Shown here: positions 54,268 to 62,316 of the stretch, piece after piece | Layout: every line of letters begins with the position of its first letter | How positions within the stretch are numbered: the stretch's first letter is position 1 | Source of the DNA: Pelagihabitans pacificus | GTDB taxonomy: Bacteria > Bacteroidota > Bacteroidia > Flavobacteriales > Flavobacteriaceae | DNA: 64,000 nucleotides | NCBI RefSeq assembly: GCF_009371985.2 | Contig: NZ_VIKU02000002.1 | Location: 186,001 to 250,000, forward strand | Reading direction: 5' to 3' | Notes under the pieces: generated by a model | Databases searched by the model: none | Told to the model about the DNA's origin: nothing | The model's input: only the letters and a program-made list of their open reading frames with translations | Made by a program: the position numbers and the translations under genes

Positions 54268-54825
54268 TTATCCTTTATTTTTTTCTCCTGCCTTACCCAA
54301 TTGCTCGCCTCCGGGCAAATCCATTTTTTGGGTCAATTTTGAAATATTCCGAAGGTTGATGTCACCGGTAAGGGACAATAAAACCGTTTCCAACTTTCTA
54401 CCATTGACCTCGATATTCTGATCCTTCATGCCGGTCACGAACATCAAAAGTTCCTTTACGTGATCATCATCCTTTCCTTCCTTCACATAGAACTTTACGT
54501 TCGAATCACCATCGCGTACCCGCATCAATTCCTCAAAAGAAGAACTTTTCAAACGGGTAGTCACCCAACTACTTACATCTTTTGAAATAGCAGCATCCTC
54601 GGTAGTGATTACCTTAAAACTTGTTATCGAATTCACGAGGTCAAAAAACTCCTTTGCTTCCGGGTCATCCGAACTTACGCTCATTTTACCAAGCATTTGG
54701 AACATTTTGGGCTGCATCGCCACAAAGGTGACCTTGTCGTTATCCTCATACTTGTCAAAAATATCCTGACCGTAGGAGAGGATCGGGGAAACGGCCAAAA
54801 GGATGACTAAAATTATTTTTTTCAT
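54268..54825 (-). CDS. DUF4252 exported protein (first)
   Basis: This 185-residue protein has a signal peptide (1-19) and a DUF4252 domain. 'SFEELMRVRDGDSNVKFYVKE' and 'LLMFVTGMKDQNIEVNGRKL' align with the second copy, and both end in a conserved 'GDI-LR-I--LT-KM-LP' pattern. It lies seven bases downstream of the anti-sigma gene, so it is the first accessory gene of the sigma operon. Confidence 0.86.
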   Translation of the reverse strand: MKKIILVILLAVSPILSYGQDIFDKYEDNDKVTFVAMQPKMFQMLGKMSVSSDDPEAKEFFDLVNSITSFKVITTEDAAISKDVSSWVTTRLKSSSFEELMRVRDGDSNVKFYVKEGKDDDHVKELLMFVTGMKDQNIEVNGRKLETVLLSLTGDINLRNISKLTQKMDLPGGEQLGKAGEKNKG

Positions 54826-54832
54826 GATTTTT

Positions 54833-55273
54833 TTATTCTTTAGTTAAAAATTTGTTTGTGGTTTTCTCGAATTCTTCCAAGTGGGACAGCTGTGCGGTGC
54901 CCTTTTGGAAATTCACTCCGAGCATGGCCAGGGCCTCCTGGGCAGACTCGATTTCCGCTTGGGTGTACACCTCTGCCAAATCGGTGGGATCCGAAGATTT
55001 TGAGGGTTGGCCAAAATAAAGACCTATTAAAAGAACCCCTACAGCAGCTACAGAAACCCATTTGATATAGTTTCTTCTAGGTTTTAATGGGACCTGTTTG
55101 GTGAAGCGTTCTTCCTTGGCATTGGAAAAATATTGAAACATGGGGGCATACTGCTCTAGATGTGTTGGCACACTTTCCTGGGAGAAATATGTTCGTAAGG
55201 TTTCCTCTTCGGCGACCGTGGTGGCGGCCTCAAAATACTTTTCCAATAATTTTTCGATGTTATCCAATTCCAT
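54833..55273 (-). CDS. putative anti-sigma factor with one membrane helix
   Basis: This 146-residue protein has a cytosolic N-terminal helical region (1-65, 'NIEKLLEKYFEAATTVAEEE'), one transmembrane helix (about 70-87, 'WVSVAAVGVLLIGLYFG') and a short outer segment. The arrangement is that of a minimal membrane anti-sigma factor. There is no zinc motif (HxxxCxxC). The start overlaps the 3' end of the sigma gene by 14 bases, so the two are translationally coupled and probably bind each other. Confidence 0.75.
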   Translation of the reverse strand: MELDNIEKLLEKYFEAATTVAEEETLRTYFSQESVPTHLEQYAPMFQYFSNAKEERFTKQVPLKPRRNYIKWVSVAAVGVLLIGLYFGQPSKSSDPTDLAEVYTQAEIESAQEALAMLGVNFQKGTAQLSHLEEFEKTTNKFLTKE

Positions 55274-55769
55274 AGCGATGTTTTTGTAATAGTTTGTCTC
55301 TTACTAATTTTCTTGCCCTCGACAAGGCCACGCGAACAGCGGTGGGTTTCATATCGAGCATTTCTCCTATCTCGTCATAATCGTACTGCTCCACATCCCT
55401 TAACTGCAATACTAATTTTTGTTGTTCGGGCAGTTCCTCCATAATTTTCTGTACCCAGTCGACACTATCCCTTGCCTCTATTTGTTTTTGCAAGCCCGAG
55501 CTTTCCTCGGCATAGTTACTATGAACCAATTTCAAGTTGCCGGCTTGTTTTGACTTTAGTCGGTCCAAACAAAAATTTTTGGTCATCGTCATGGCAAAAG
55601 CTTCAACATTATTATACGACTCCATCATTTTCTTCTTGGACCAAAGTTTCAGCAATATTTCCTGAGTGGCATCCTCAGCTTCTTCAGTAGAGACCAGCAA
55701 ACGCTTTGCCAATCTGTAGAGCTTATCCTTAAAAGGCATGACCACATTTAAAAATTCTGACTGCTGCAT
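55260..55769 (-). CDS. ECF-type RNA polymerase sigma factor
   Basis: This is a 169-residue group IV sigma factor. Region 2 is about 10-75 ('FKDKLYRLAKRLLVSTEEAEDATQEILLKLW', in parts), with the polymerase- and -10-binding helix, and region 4 is about 115-165 ('LPEQQKLVLQLRDVEQYDYDEIGEML', in parts, and 'TAVRVALSRARKLV'). It heads the minus-strand operon with the anti-sigma gene and three DUF4252 genes, and has an ECF-type sequence (55818-55843) before it. Confidence 0.95.
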   Translation of the reverse strand: MQQSEFLNVVMPFKDKLYRLAKRLLVSTEEAEDATQEILLKLWSKKKMMESYNNVEAFAMTMTKNFCLDRLKSKQAGNLKLVHSNYAEESSGLQKQIEARDSVDWVQKIMEELPEQQKLVLQLRDVEQYDYDEIGEMLDMKPTAVRVALSRARKLVRDKLLQKHRYGIG

Positions 55770-55817
55770 TCTGGTTGGGTTGTTTTCAAAACCATTATTA
55801 GCGGTTTACACAATCAA

Positions 55818-55843
55818 GACGACCGATAACTAATTTTGTTACA
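55818..55843 (-). promoter_or_regulatory. ECF-type promoter before the sigma factor operon
   Basis: On the minus strand TGTAAC (55838-55843), a 16-bp spacer and CGTC (55818-55821) fit the general AAC-N16/17-CGTC pattern of ECF sigma promoters. The distance to the ATG (55769) is 48 bases. This suggests that the sigma factor transcribes its own operon. Confidence 0.5.
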
Positions 55844-56032
55844 AAAAATTTTTTATTCCTATTTATGTAAGTAATTTAGGCCTTTGTTTACTAATTTTTC
55901 GGCTTTTCGACGGATACTATGATAACTTCCTTTCCCCGTTTATCAAAAATGGTAGGGTTTTTGTTCGATGGGTTGTTATTCAAAGAAAATCAAATAGTCC
56001 GTTTGGCTGAAAAATTCGTATGTAAATTCTAG

Positions 56033-56058
56033 TGGGAATCACTTAGACACGATTCCCA
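56033..56058 (+). repeat. inverted repeat upstream of the S41 protease gene
   Basis: TGGGAATC (56033-56040) and GATTCCCA (56051-56058) are a perfect 8-bp inverted repeat with a ten-base spacer, 88 bases before the ATG at 56146. It may be an operator or an mRNA hairpin. No T-run follows. The rest of the 376-bp divergent gap shows nothing further apart from the ECF-type promoter. Confidence 0.5.
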
Positions 56059-56145
56059 AGAAATGAGACGGAAATGACCCTTTTGCAAAACCTATCCGTT
56101 ATAAAAGGCGAATTACATGAACCCCCTAAAATTAAATTAAGACGC

Positions 56146-57651
56146 ATGAAAAAGTTTTTAGTATTGTTCTTGGCCTCCGGCCTTTTGTTTACCAGTTGTA
56201 ATAAGGATGATGATGGCGATATCCCAAATCCCACAAATCCCAATCCGGACCCTGCTGCCGATGTTACCGTTCAGGACTTTATGTGGAGTGCCATGAATAT
56301 CTGGTATTTTTGGCAAGAAAATGTGCCTAATTTGGCAGATGATCGATTTCCCAACACTACCGAAGGGTCCGAAGCCTATACGGAGTTTTTGGCCTCTGAA
56401 CCCGATCCCGCGAAGTTTTTTGATGATAAATTGACCTTTAGTGAAGATCGTTTTAGTTTCTACTCCGACGACTATGAGGAATTGACAAAGGCTTTTGCCG
56501 GGGTTTCCAAAAGCAACGGATTAGAATTTGGTCTGGTACGTTTCTTTGAAAGTGATGATCTTTTCGGCTATGTACGGTATATCGTACCTGGCTCTGATGC
56601 CGCTACAAAAGATATTCAAAGGGGAGACATATTCACTGGTGTAGATGGCCAAACATTGACCATTAATAACTATATCGACCTGCTTTTCGGGGATAATGAT
56701 ACCTACACCCTTAACATGGCCGATATTGCAAACGACCAAATTAGTCCGAATGACCGGGAAGTTACCTTGACAAAACAAGTTGATTTGGCTGAGAATCCCG
56801 TGTTCTTGGATAAAATCTTTGATATCGGGGGGCAAAAAATAGGGTATTTGGTCTACAATAGCTTTACAAACGAATATGACGAAGATTTGAATGCCGCTTT
56901 TGGGCGGTTCGTAGCCGGGGGAGTAACCGACTTAGTACTTGACCTTCGCTATAATGGTGGAGGTTCCGTGAATACCGCACGATTACTATCAAGTATGATT
57001 TACGGTACCAATACCAGCAATCTTTTTCTAAGACAACGTTGGAACCCCAAGATCCAAGCCGCCTTTGGGGATGAAAATTTAGAGGATTACTTTGCTGACC
57101 AGACCAGCGCCGGTACACCGATCAATACCTTGAATCTTAGCAGGGTGTATATATTGGCTACTTTAAGTTCGGCCTCCGCAAGTGAATTGGTAATGAACGG
57201 GTTAGATCCCTATATGGACGTTATACACGTGGGTGAGACTACTAGGGGCAAAAATGAATTCTCTTTGACGTTTGTCGATGATCCGAACAGGGAAGGCGCT
57301 CCCTTCGTATACAGCCCGGAAAGAGAAAGCTCGATCAATCCCGATAACCGATGGGCCATACAGCCGTTGGTCGGCAGAAATGAGAATGCCGATGGCTTTT
57401 TCGACTATACTTCTGGATTTACCCCGGATATCCCATTGGAAGAAGATTTGGCCAACCTTGGCGTTTTAGGGGATGAAAATGAGCCATTGCTCGCTAGGGC
57501 GCTTCAAGAAATCACCGGTGCCTCCGCAAAAATTGATTTTACGGTTGAAATGCCTGCAAAAGCGTTTAACGATTCCAAAATGTTCTCCCCCATGAAAGAC
57601 AGAATGATATTGGACAAGCCCTTGAACATCAACATCGACTTGAAAAAATAG
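56146..57651 (+). CDS. S41 family (C-terminal processing) peptidase lipoprotein
   Basis: This 501-residue lipoprotein (lipobox Cys18 in 'LLFTSC') has an Asp-rich linker, a helical N-terminal region, a PDZ-like domain (about 125-215, 'VPGSDAATKDIQRGDIFTGV') and the S41 catalytic core with 'LDLRYNGGGSVNTARLLSS', the serine in 'SSASASE' (341-347) and the likely Lys369 in 'TTRGKN'. It would cleave peptides or proteins at the periplasmic or outer face. It is divergent from the ECF sigma operon. I start at ATG 56146; the in-frame ATG at 56074 would bury the signal peptide. Confidence 0.92.
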   Translation: MKKFLVLFLASGLLFTSCNKDDDGDIPNPTNPNPDPAADVTVQDFMWSAMNIWYFWQENVPNLADDRFPNTTEGSEAYTEFLASEPDPAKFFDDKLTFSEDRFSFYSDDYEELTKAFAGVSKSNGLEFGLVRFFESDDLFGYVRYIVPGSDAATKDIQRGDIFTGVDGQTLTINNYIDLLFGDNDTYTLNMADIANDQISPNDREVTLTKQVDLAENPVFLDKIFDIGGQKIGYLVYNSFTNEYDEDLNAAFGRFVAGGVTDLVLDLRYNGGGSVNTARLLSSMIYGTNTSNLFLRQRWNPKIQAAFGDENLEDYFADQTSAGTPINTLNLSRVYILATLSSASASELVMNGLDPYMDVIHVGETTRGKNEFSLTFVDDPNREGAPFVYSPERESSINPDNRWAIQPLVGRNENADGFFDYTSGFTPDIPLEEDLANLGVLGDENEPLLARALQEITGASAKIDFTVEMPAKAFNDSKMFSPMKDRMILDKPLNINIDLKK

Positions 57652-57667
57652 TAAAAAAATATATCGG

Positions 57668-57698
57668 AAAAAGGCCTAGGGAAACCCGGGCCTTTTTT
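57668..57698 (+). terminator. intrinsic terminator of the S41 protease gene
   Basis: AAAAAGGCC pairs with GGCCTTTTT, with an inner GGG-AAA-CCC stem, and ends in a T-run. Confidence 0.87.
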
Positions 57699-57721
57699 AT
57701 GTCCCAATTTGCGATTCCAGT

Positions 57722-59593
57722 TTACAAAGAAAGGCTACATCCAACCCTAACATTCCGCCCCCTGGTGGTAAATCCAAGAACCTCCGTATAGGCCTGGTTA
57801 AACAGGTTGTTTACATTTAGAAATAGTTTCAGCTTATCCGCCAACAAAAAATGCCCCAGGTAGACGTCCACCAAGGAAAAAGAATCCAATGGCACATCGA
57901 TTGTCGGAAATGATCTAAAATCGGAATCCGATCGTTCTCCGGTAAGGGTATAGCTTACCAAAGCGTTCGTTCTATCGGATATCCGATAGGCAAGAGAGGT
58001 GTTTATTTTGTGTTTAGGGATTCGGATGGCGTTATCGCCTTTGCGTTCCGTAAAGGTGTAATTCGCCGCAATCGTAAGCGCTTTTAAAGGGTTCCAGTTC
58101 GTTTCGAGCTCAACACCTTGGGCATCAATCGTGTTTTCGGCGTTGATACTTATAAAGTTTTGATCAAAGGTGATGAAGTTTTCTTCCTTACGGCTAAAAT
58201 ACAAGGTACTCACCCTAAGCTTTTTGTCAACGCTATATTCCAGTCCTCCCTCGATGGTTCGATTCTCCTCTGGCTCCAAATCGGGATTTGCACCAAAGGC
58301 ACCATATAGTTGTGTTAGGTTGGGTGTAATATAAGAAGTGGCGTAAGAACCCAATACTTTTACATAGCCATTATCGGTCTTTAATGAAAATGAGGGATTC
58401 ACATTGTACACCAAATGGGTACCGTATTCGGAATGATTGTTGACGCGTATTCCCGCGTTGACATTCAACCCAAAATCGGAAACATAAACCATATTGGCAT
58501 AGGGGTCTACCAAAGTCATTTGCTCCGTCACTTCCAAATCAGCCTTGTCCTGAATAATATTAAGTCCTACAATGGTGTAGAAACGGTCGTTCACATTGTA
58601 TTTGTTGTACAAGTCGAGCACCCAGTTATTTGACTGGAAAGTATCTGGAAAAGCACTACGATTTTCGGCATCATAGTCGCTAAAGGCGGCGTTTATTACA
58701 ACAGTTCCTTTGCTATATGTATAGTTTGATGAAAGCCCCACTCGATGCTGTCGGCTTATAAATTCATAAGGGGCATCTACCAGTCCGAAGGATTCATCGA
58801 AAGCATTGTTCAACTTTGTTTGGTTCCCGTAGAGTCGTATTTGGAACGATTTGGTAATTTGATACCCAAACTGTATATCGGTGCTTACACGGGAAAATGG
58901 ATCTCTTTCATTTCCCGGGGTCACGATGGCGGATAACCCATCGGTATAGGTGTTCGAAAAACCGACCAAGTATGAAAAATCGGTAAGCGTACCACTCATG
59001 CTCACGGCATTGGAAACCCTGGAAATATTGTAATTCTGATTATCAACGGTTTGATCGGTACCAAGACTGGATTCAACGGCCAGAGCGATTTTTCGTTTGG
59101 AGGTCTTCCTTGTCACTATATTGATGACCGCAGTGGCCGCATTAGTTCCATACAACGTACTGGCAGCACCCTTGATGATTTCCACCGACTCCACGTTGGC
59201 ACTCGACAACAATCGCAAATCGTACTCCGACGAAAACGAGGATGGGTCCGAAACCCGTACCCCATCGATAACGATTAAGACTTGGCGACCCCGACCACCT
59301 CTCGCAAAAACTCCGAAAATGGCACCTTCCCTTCCGCGACTTCCGGCAATTTCCAACCCACTTTTGGTATTAATGACCTCAGCAATCGATTTTCCCTGAT
59401 TTTGACGCAGTTCTTGCGATGTGATTTTGATGACCGTTTTTCCGGAGTTCTCCCGTTTCAATCGAAAACGGGAATCACTGACAACCACTTCCTCCAACTC
59501 CTGAACCGACAGGGAATCATTCTGTCGGGTTTGTGCAACAAGCCCAGTGCTTAGCCAGGCGGTAGCACAAAGGCATAGAAACCTTTTATTCAT
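57722..59593 (-). CDS. BtuB-like TonB-dependent receptor (cobalamin)
   Basis: This 623-residue outer-membrane receptor has a signal peptide (1-20), a TonB-box-like region before the plug (about 30-140, 'LEEVVVSDSRFRLKRENSGK', 'GGRGRQVLIVIDGVRVSDP', 'GAASTLYGTNAATAVINI') and a 22-strand barrel ending in 'GCSLSL'. The length and the absence of an N-terminal regulatory domain match BtuB. The cobalamin riboswitch just upstream on the same strand makes vitamin B12 or another corrinoid the expected substrate. Confidence 0.92.
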   Translation of the reverse strand: MNKRFLCLCATAWLSTGLVAQTRQNDSLSVQELEEVVVSDSRFRLKRENSGKTVIKITSQELRQNQGKSIAEVINTKSGLEIAGSRGREGAIFGVFARGGRGRQVLIVIDGVRVSDPSSFSSEYDLRLLSSANVESVEIIKGAASTLYGTNAATAVINIVTRKTSKRKIALAVESSLGTDQTVDNQNYNISRVSNAVSMSGTLTDFSYLVGFSNTYTDGLSAIVTPGNERDPFSRVSTDIQFGYQITKSFQIRLYGNQTKLNNAFDESFGLVDAPYEFISRQHRVGLSSNYTYSKGTVVINAAFSDYDAENRSAFPDTFQSNNWVLDLYNKYNVNDRFYTIVGLNIIQDKADLEVTEQMTLVDPYANMVYVSDFGLNVNAGIRVNNHSEYGTHLVYNVNPSFSLKTDNGYVKVLGSYATSYITPNLTQLYGAFGANPDLEPEENRTIEGGLEYSVDKKLRVSTLYFSRKEENFITFDQNFISINAENTIDAQGVELETNWNPLKALTIAANYTFTERKGDNAIRIPKHKINTSLAYRISDRTNALVSYTLTGERSDSDFRSFPTIDVPLDSFSLVDVYLGHFLLADKLKLFLNVNNLFNQAYTEVLGFTTRGRNVRVGCSLSL

Positions 59594-59664
59594 TTTTAAA
59601 TCTCTAATCGAGCGAATAGTATGTCTTTACCCATACATAAACCTTTATCCCGAAAGTTTAAGAA

Positions 59665-59946
59665 TTGTCGTTTGAATATGGCAGGTCTCCTGGCTTGCGT
59701 CTTATTACCCACCTTCCCGCTCCTATTGGTTTCTCCCAATAGCTACCAAAACCGATTCGGTATGTGCAGTGGTTTGAAGTTTGTAACAAGCATCCTCCCT
59801 TTTGGGGCGAACGTAGCTTACAGTTGCGGGAACAGCTCCAGATTTTTCCAAGGAAGCGATTGAAAGCGGTATTTGCTGAATTCATCCACTCCTTCAAATC
59901 ACTGGATTCCCTTTTAATCCCATTGCTATCATAAACAATGGAAACC
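59665..59946 (-). promoter_or_regulatory. cobalamin (B12) riboswitch
   Basis: On the minus strand the conserved elements occur in order: GGTTTCC near the 5' end (59940-59946), AAAGGGAATC with a following TG element, the core CCGCAACTGTAAG preceded by GGAGCTG, and the 3' B12-box element GCCAGGAGACCTGCC (59680-59694). The spacing of about 280 nt is normal for the class. The element sits 72 bases before the ATG of the BtuB-like gene and should lower its expression when adenosylcobalamin is present. Confidence 0.93.
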
Positions 59947-59957
59947 ATGATTCCCGA

Positions 59958-59965
59958 CGAAAGTA
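59958..59965 (-). promoter_or_regulatory. candidate -7 box for the riboswitch transcript
   Basis: TACTTTCG on the minus strand (seven of eight to TAnnTTTG) lies about 12 bases before the first conserved riboswitch element. Confidence 0.4.
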
Positions 59966-60006
59966 AACATTTTGTTTAATCTTTTAAGCTAAAGATGAAA
60001 TAATCT

Positions 60007-60014
60007 TACTTTTG
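60007..60014 (+). promoter_or_regulatory. -7 box of the BtuF-BtuC-BtuD-like genes
   Basis: TACTTTTG matches TAnnTTTG and lies 21 bases before the TTG start at 60036. The plus-strand operon therefore starts outside the riboswitch. Confidence 0.55.
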
Positions 60015-60035
60015 GACCATCCTTAAACGATTCCC

Positions 60036-61181
60036 TTGAAAAACCCGTTTTTACTTATCTTTATTTTGTTGTTTTTCAGCTGTAGATCCGAGAAAAAAGA
60101 GACCTTCCATTCTTCGGGAGGATCAATACCGCTACAAATTGATTACGCCCAGGGGTTCAGCTTGGAAAAATCCCCATCAGGATTTACGGTGGTCAAGGTA
60201 AGTTCTCCATGGCCCAATTCCGAAACTACGCTCACCTATGCGTTGATACCGAAAGAAAGGATGGCCCGAACGATAGTCGACAAAGATGAATTCGACGCAA
60301 TTGTTGCGGTGCCCGTTGAACGCATTGTTGTCACTTCGACCACCCATATTCCTTCGTTGGAATCTTTGGGAGTAGCCGATCGACTCGTGGGTTTTCCCGA
60401 TACAAAATATATTTCCTCCAAAACCACCCGAAAACGTATCGATAAGGGTTTTGTAAAAGAACTGGGGACCAACGAATTGATCAACACCGAAATGACCTTG
60501 GCCTTGAATCCAGAGGTCTTGGTGGGGTTTGGGATCGACGGTCAAAACAAAGCGTATGAAACCCTTAAAAGTTCGAACATCCCAGTGGTTTACAACGGTG
60601 ACTGGACCGAGGAAACGCCTTTGGGAAAAGCGGAATGGATCAAATTCTTTGCTCCTTTCTTTCAAATGGAACAAAAAGGGGATAGTATTTTCAAGAAAAT
60701 TGAAACGGCTTATGTAGAGGCCAAAGCCTTGGCAGCGAAGGCTGAAAACATCCCGACGGTAATGAGCGGTGCCCTGTACAAAGATGTTTGGTATCTCCCC
60801 GGTGGCAAAAGCTGGGCGGCCCAATTCATCTCGGATGCAAATGCCGAATACCTTTGGAAAGACTCCCAGGAAACAGGAAGCCTTTCATTGAGTTGGGAAA
60901 CGGTGTTGGAGAAAGCTAGGGAAGCCGATTATTGGATATCCCCTTCCCAATTCGCTACCTATGACCAAATGCAACAAGCCAGCCCCCACTATCGGCAATT
61001 CAAGGCGTTCCAAAGAAAAAAGGTATATACGTTCGCCCATACCCTTGGCGACACCGGTGGATTGTTATACTACGAATTGGCTCCCCACAGGCCCGATTTG
61101 GTAATACGGGATTTGATCCATATTTTTCATCCTGGGTTACAGCCCAACCACCAACCTTTCTTTTTTAAGCCCTTACAATAA
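60036..61181 (+). CDS. ABC transporter substrate-binding lipoprotein, BtuF-like
   Basis: This is a 381-residue periplasmic-binding-fold lipoprotein (lipobox Cys16 in 'LLFFSC') of the cobalamin/iron-siderophore class. 'ERIVVTSTTHIPSLESLGVADRL' opens the first lobe, and 'NPEVLVGFG' and 'LYKDVWYLPGGKSWAAQF' belong to the hinge and second lobe. The start must be TTG 60036: an in-frame TAA lies at 60024-60026 and the next ATG is deep in the protein. The gene ends in TAA immediately before the TTG start of the permease gene, in the same reading frame. Confidence 0.9.
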   Translation: MKNPFLLIFILLFFSCRSEKKETFHSSGGSIPLQIDYAQGFSLEKSPSGFTVVKVSSPWPNSETTLTYALIPKERMARTIVDKDEFDAIVAVPVERIVVTSTTHIPSLESLGVADRLVGFPDTKYISSKTTRKRIDKGFVKELGTNELINTEMTLALNPEVLVGFGIDGQNKAYETLKSSNIPVVYNGDWTEETPLGKAEWIKFFAPFFQMEQKGDSIFKKIETAYVEAKALAAKAENIPTVMSGALYKDVWYLPGGKSWAAQFISDANAEYLWKDSQETGSLSLSWETVLEKAREADYWISPSQFATYDQMQQASPHYRQFKAFQRKKVYTFAHTLGDTGGLLYYELAPHRPDLVIRDLIHIFHPGLQPNHQPFFFKPLQ

Positions 61182-62213
61182 TTGGGAAGCCAAAAAACAT
61201 ATCGAATTTCATTCTTACTGCTTCTCATCGTTCTGGTCGCCAGCTTCGTGCTGAATACAAGTTTGGGTTCCGTTTCCATACCAATGTCAGCAACGCTCCA
61301 CACTGTTTTTGGCGGTAGCCTTGACAACGATTCATGGGAATACATTATTTGGAACTACCGAATTCCCAAGGCTTTCACCGCTAGTGTGGTCGGTGGGGCA
61401 CTGGCCTTGAGCGGATTGCTGATGCAGACCTTGTTTAGAAACCCCTTGGCGGGCCCCTTCGTACTGGGTATTAGTTCAGGGGCGAGCTTGGGGGCTGCCT
61501 TACTGATTATGGGGTCCTCCATTTTCTCTGGAATCCTGACCCTGGGCTGGGTGAATGATATTTCACTGGCCATTGCCGCGAGTGCTGGAAGTTTTTTGGT
61601 ACTGCTGGCCGTGATGGTGGTGGCATCAAAGGTAAAGGACACGATGGCCCTTTTAATTATCGGGTTAATGTTTGGAAGTATCACTGCCGCAGTGGTAAGC
61701 GTACTGTCCTATTTCACCAAAGCCGAACAGTTACAACAATTCGTTTATTGGTCCTTTGGCAGCGTAGGGAATCTATCTTGGCCACAATTGTGGCTGCTCC
61801 TGGCAATTATCGGTATCGGTATCGTGTTGAGCATTCTATCTATAAAAGCATTGAATGCGCTGCTTTTGGGAGAAAACTATGCCCGCAGCCTTGGGGTGCC
61901 CCTTAAAAAATCACGTTACACCGTTATTCTGGCTACGGGACTGTTGGCGGGGAGTGTTACCGCTTTTGCCGGGCCCATCGCTTTTGTCGGTCTCGCCGTA
62001 CCCCACCTCACACGTCAGTTATTCGATACTACCGAACATAAGATATTGGTGCCGGCCGTGTTGATGTACGGGGCCATTTTAATGCTTCTTTGCGATACCG
62101 TGGCGCAGTTGCCCGGCTCGGCAAACGTATTGCCGATCAATGCCATCACAAGTATCCTAGGCGCTCCGGTCGTCATTTGGCTGTTGGTACGAAAACGGAA
62201 GATGGTATTTTGA
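61182..62213 (+). CDS. ABC transporter permease, BtuC/FecCD family
   Basis: This 343-residue inner-membrane permease has about ten helices. The diagnostic segments are 'YIIWNYRIPKAFTASVVGGALALSG', 'QTLFRNPLAGPFVLGISSGASLGA', 'GENYARSLGVPLKKSR' (coupling loop to the ATPase) and 'FAGPIAFVGLAVPHLTRQL' (quoted in parts). The start is TTG 61182, directly after the in-frame stop of the binding-protein gene; the first ATG would remove transmembrane helix 1. It should form the cobalamin importer with the flanking gene products. Confidence 0.94.
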   Translation: MGSQKTYRISFLLLLIVLVASFVLNTSLGSVSIPMSATLHTVFGGSLDNDSWEYIIWNYRIPKAFTASVVGGALALSGLLMQTLFRNPLAGPFVLGISSGASLGAALLIMGSSIFSGILTLGWVNDISLAIAASAGSFLVLLAVMVVASKVKDTMALLIIGLMFGSITAAVVSVLSYFTKAEQLQQFVYWSFGSVGNLSWPQLWLLLAIIGIGIVLSILSIKALNALLLGENYARSLGVPLKKSRYTVILATGLLAGSVTAFAGPIAFVGLAVPHLTRQLFDTTEHKILVPAVLMYGAILMLLCDTVAQLPGSANVLPINAITSILGAPVVIWLLVRKRKMVF

Positions 62214-62316
62214 AAAACGAAGTATACAGTACGAACCATGAAAATCAATCAAGAGGATAAATCTTGCCACGGCGTCTTCCCCCGCAGCCAAAGCAAACAA
62301 TTGCTACATTTACATA

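Noticed and set aside
60177-60824. 215-codon minus-strand frame opposite the BtuF-like gene
   Set aside because: The plus-strand gene is a clear lipoprotein with a normal fold, and the antisense product has shadow-like composition.
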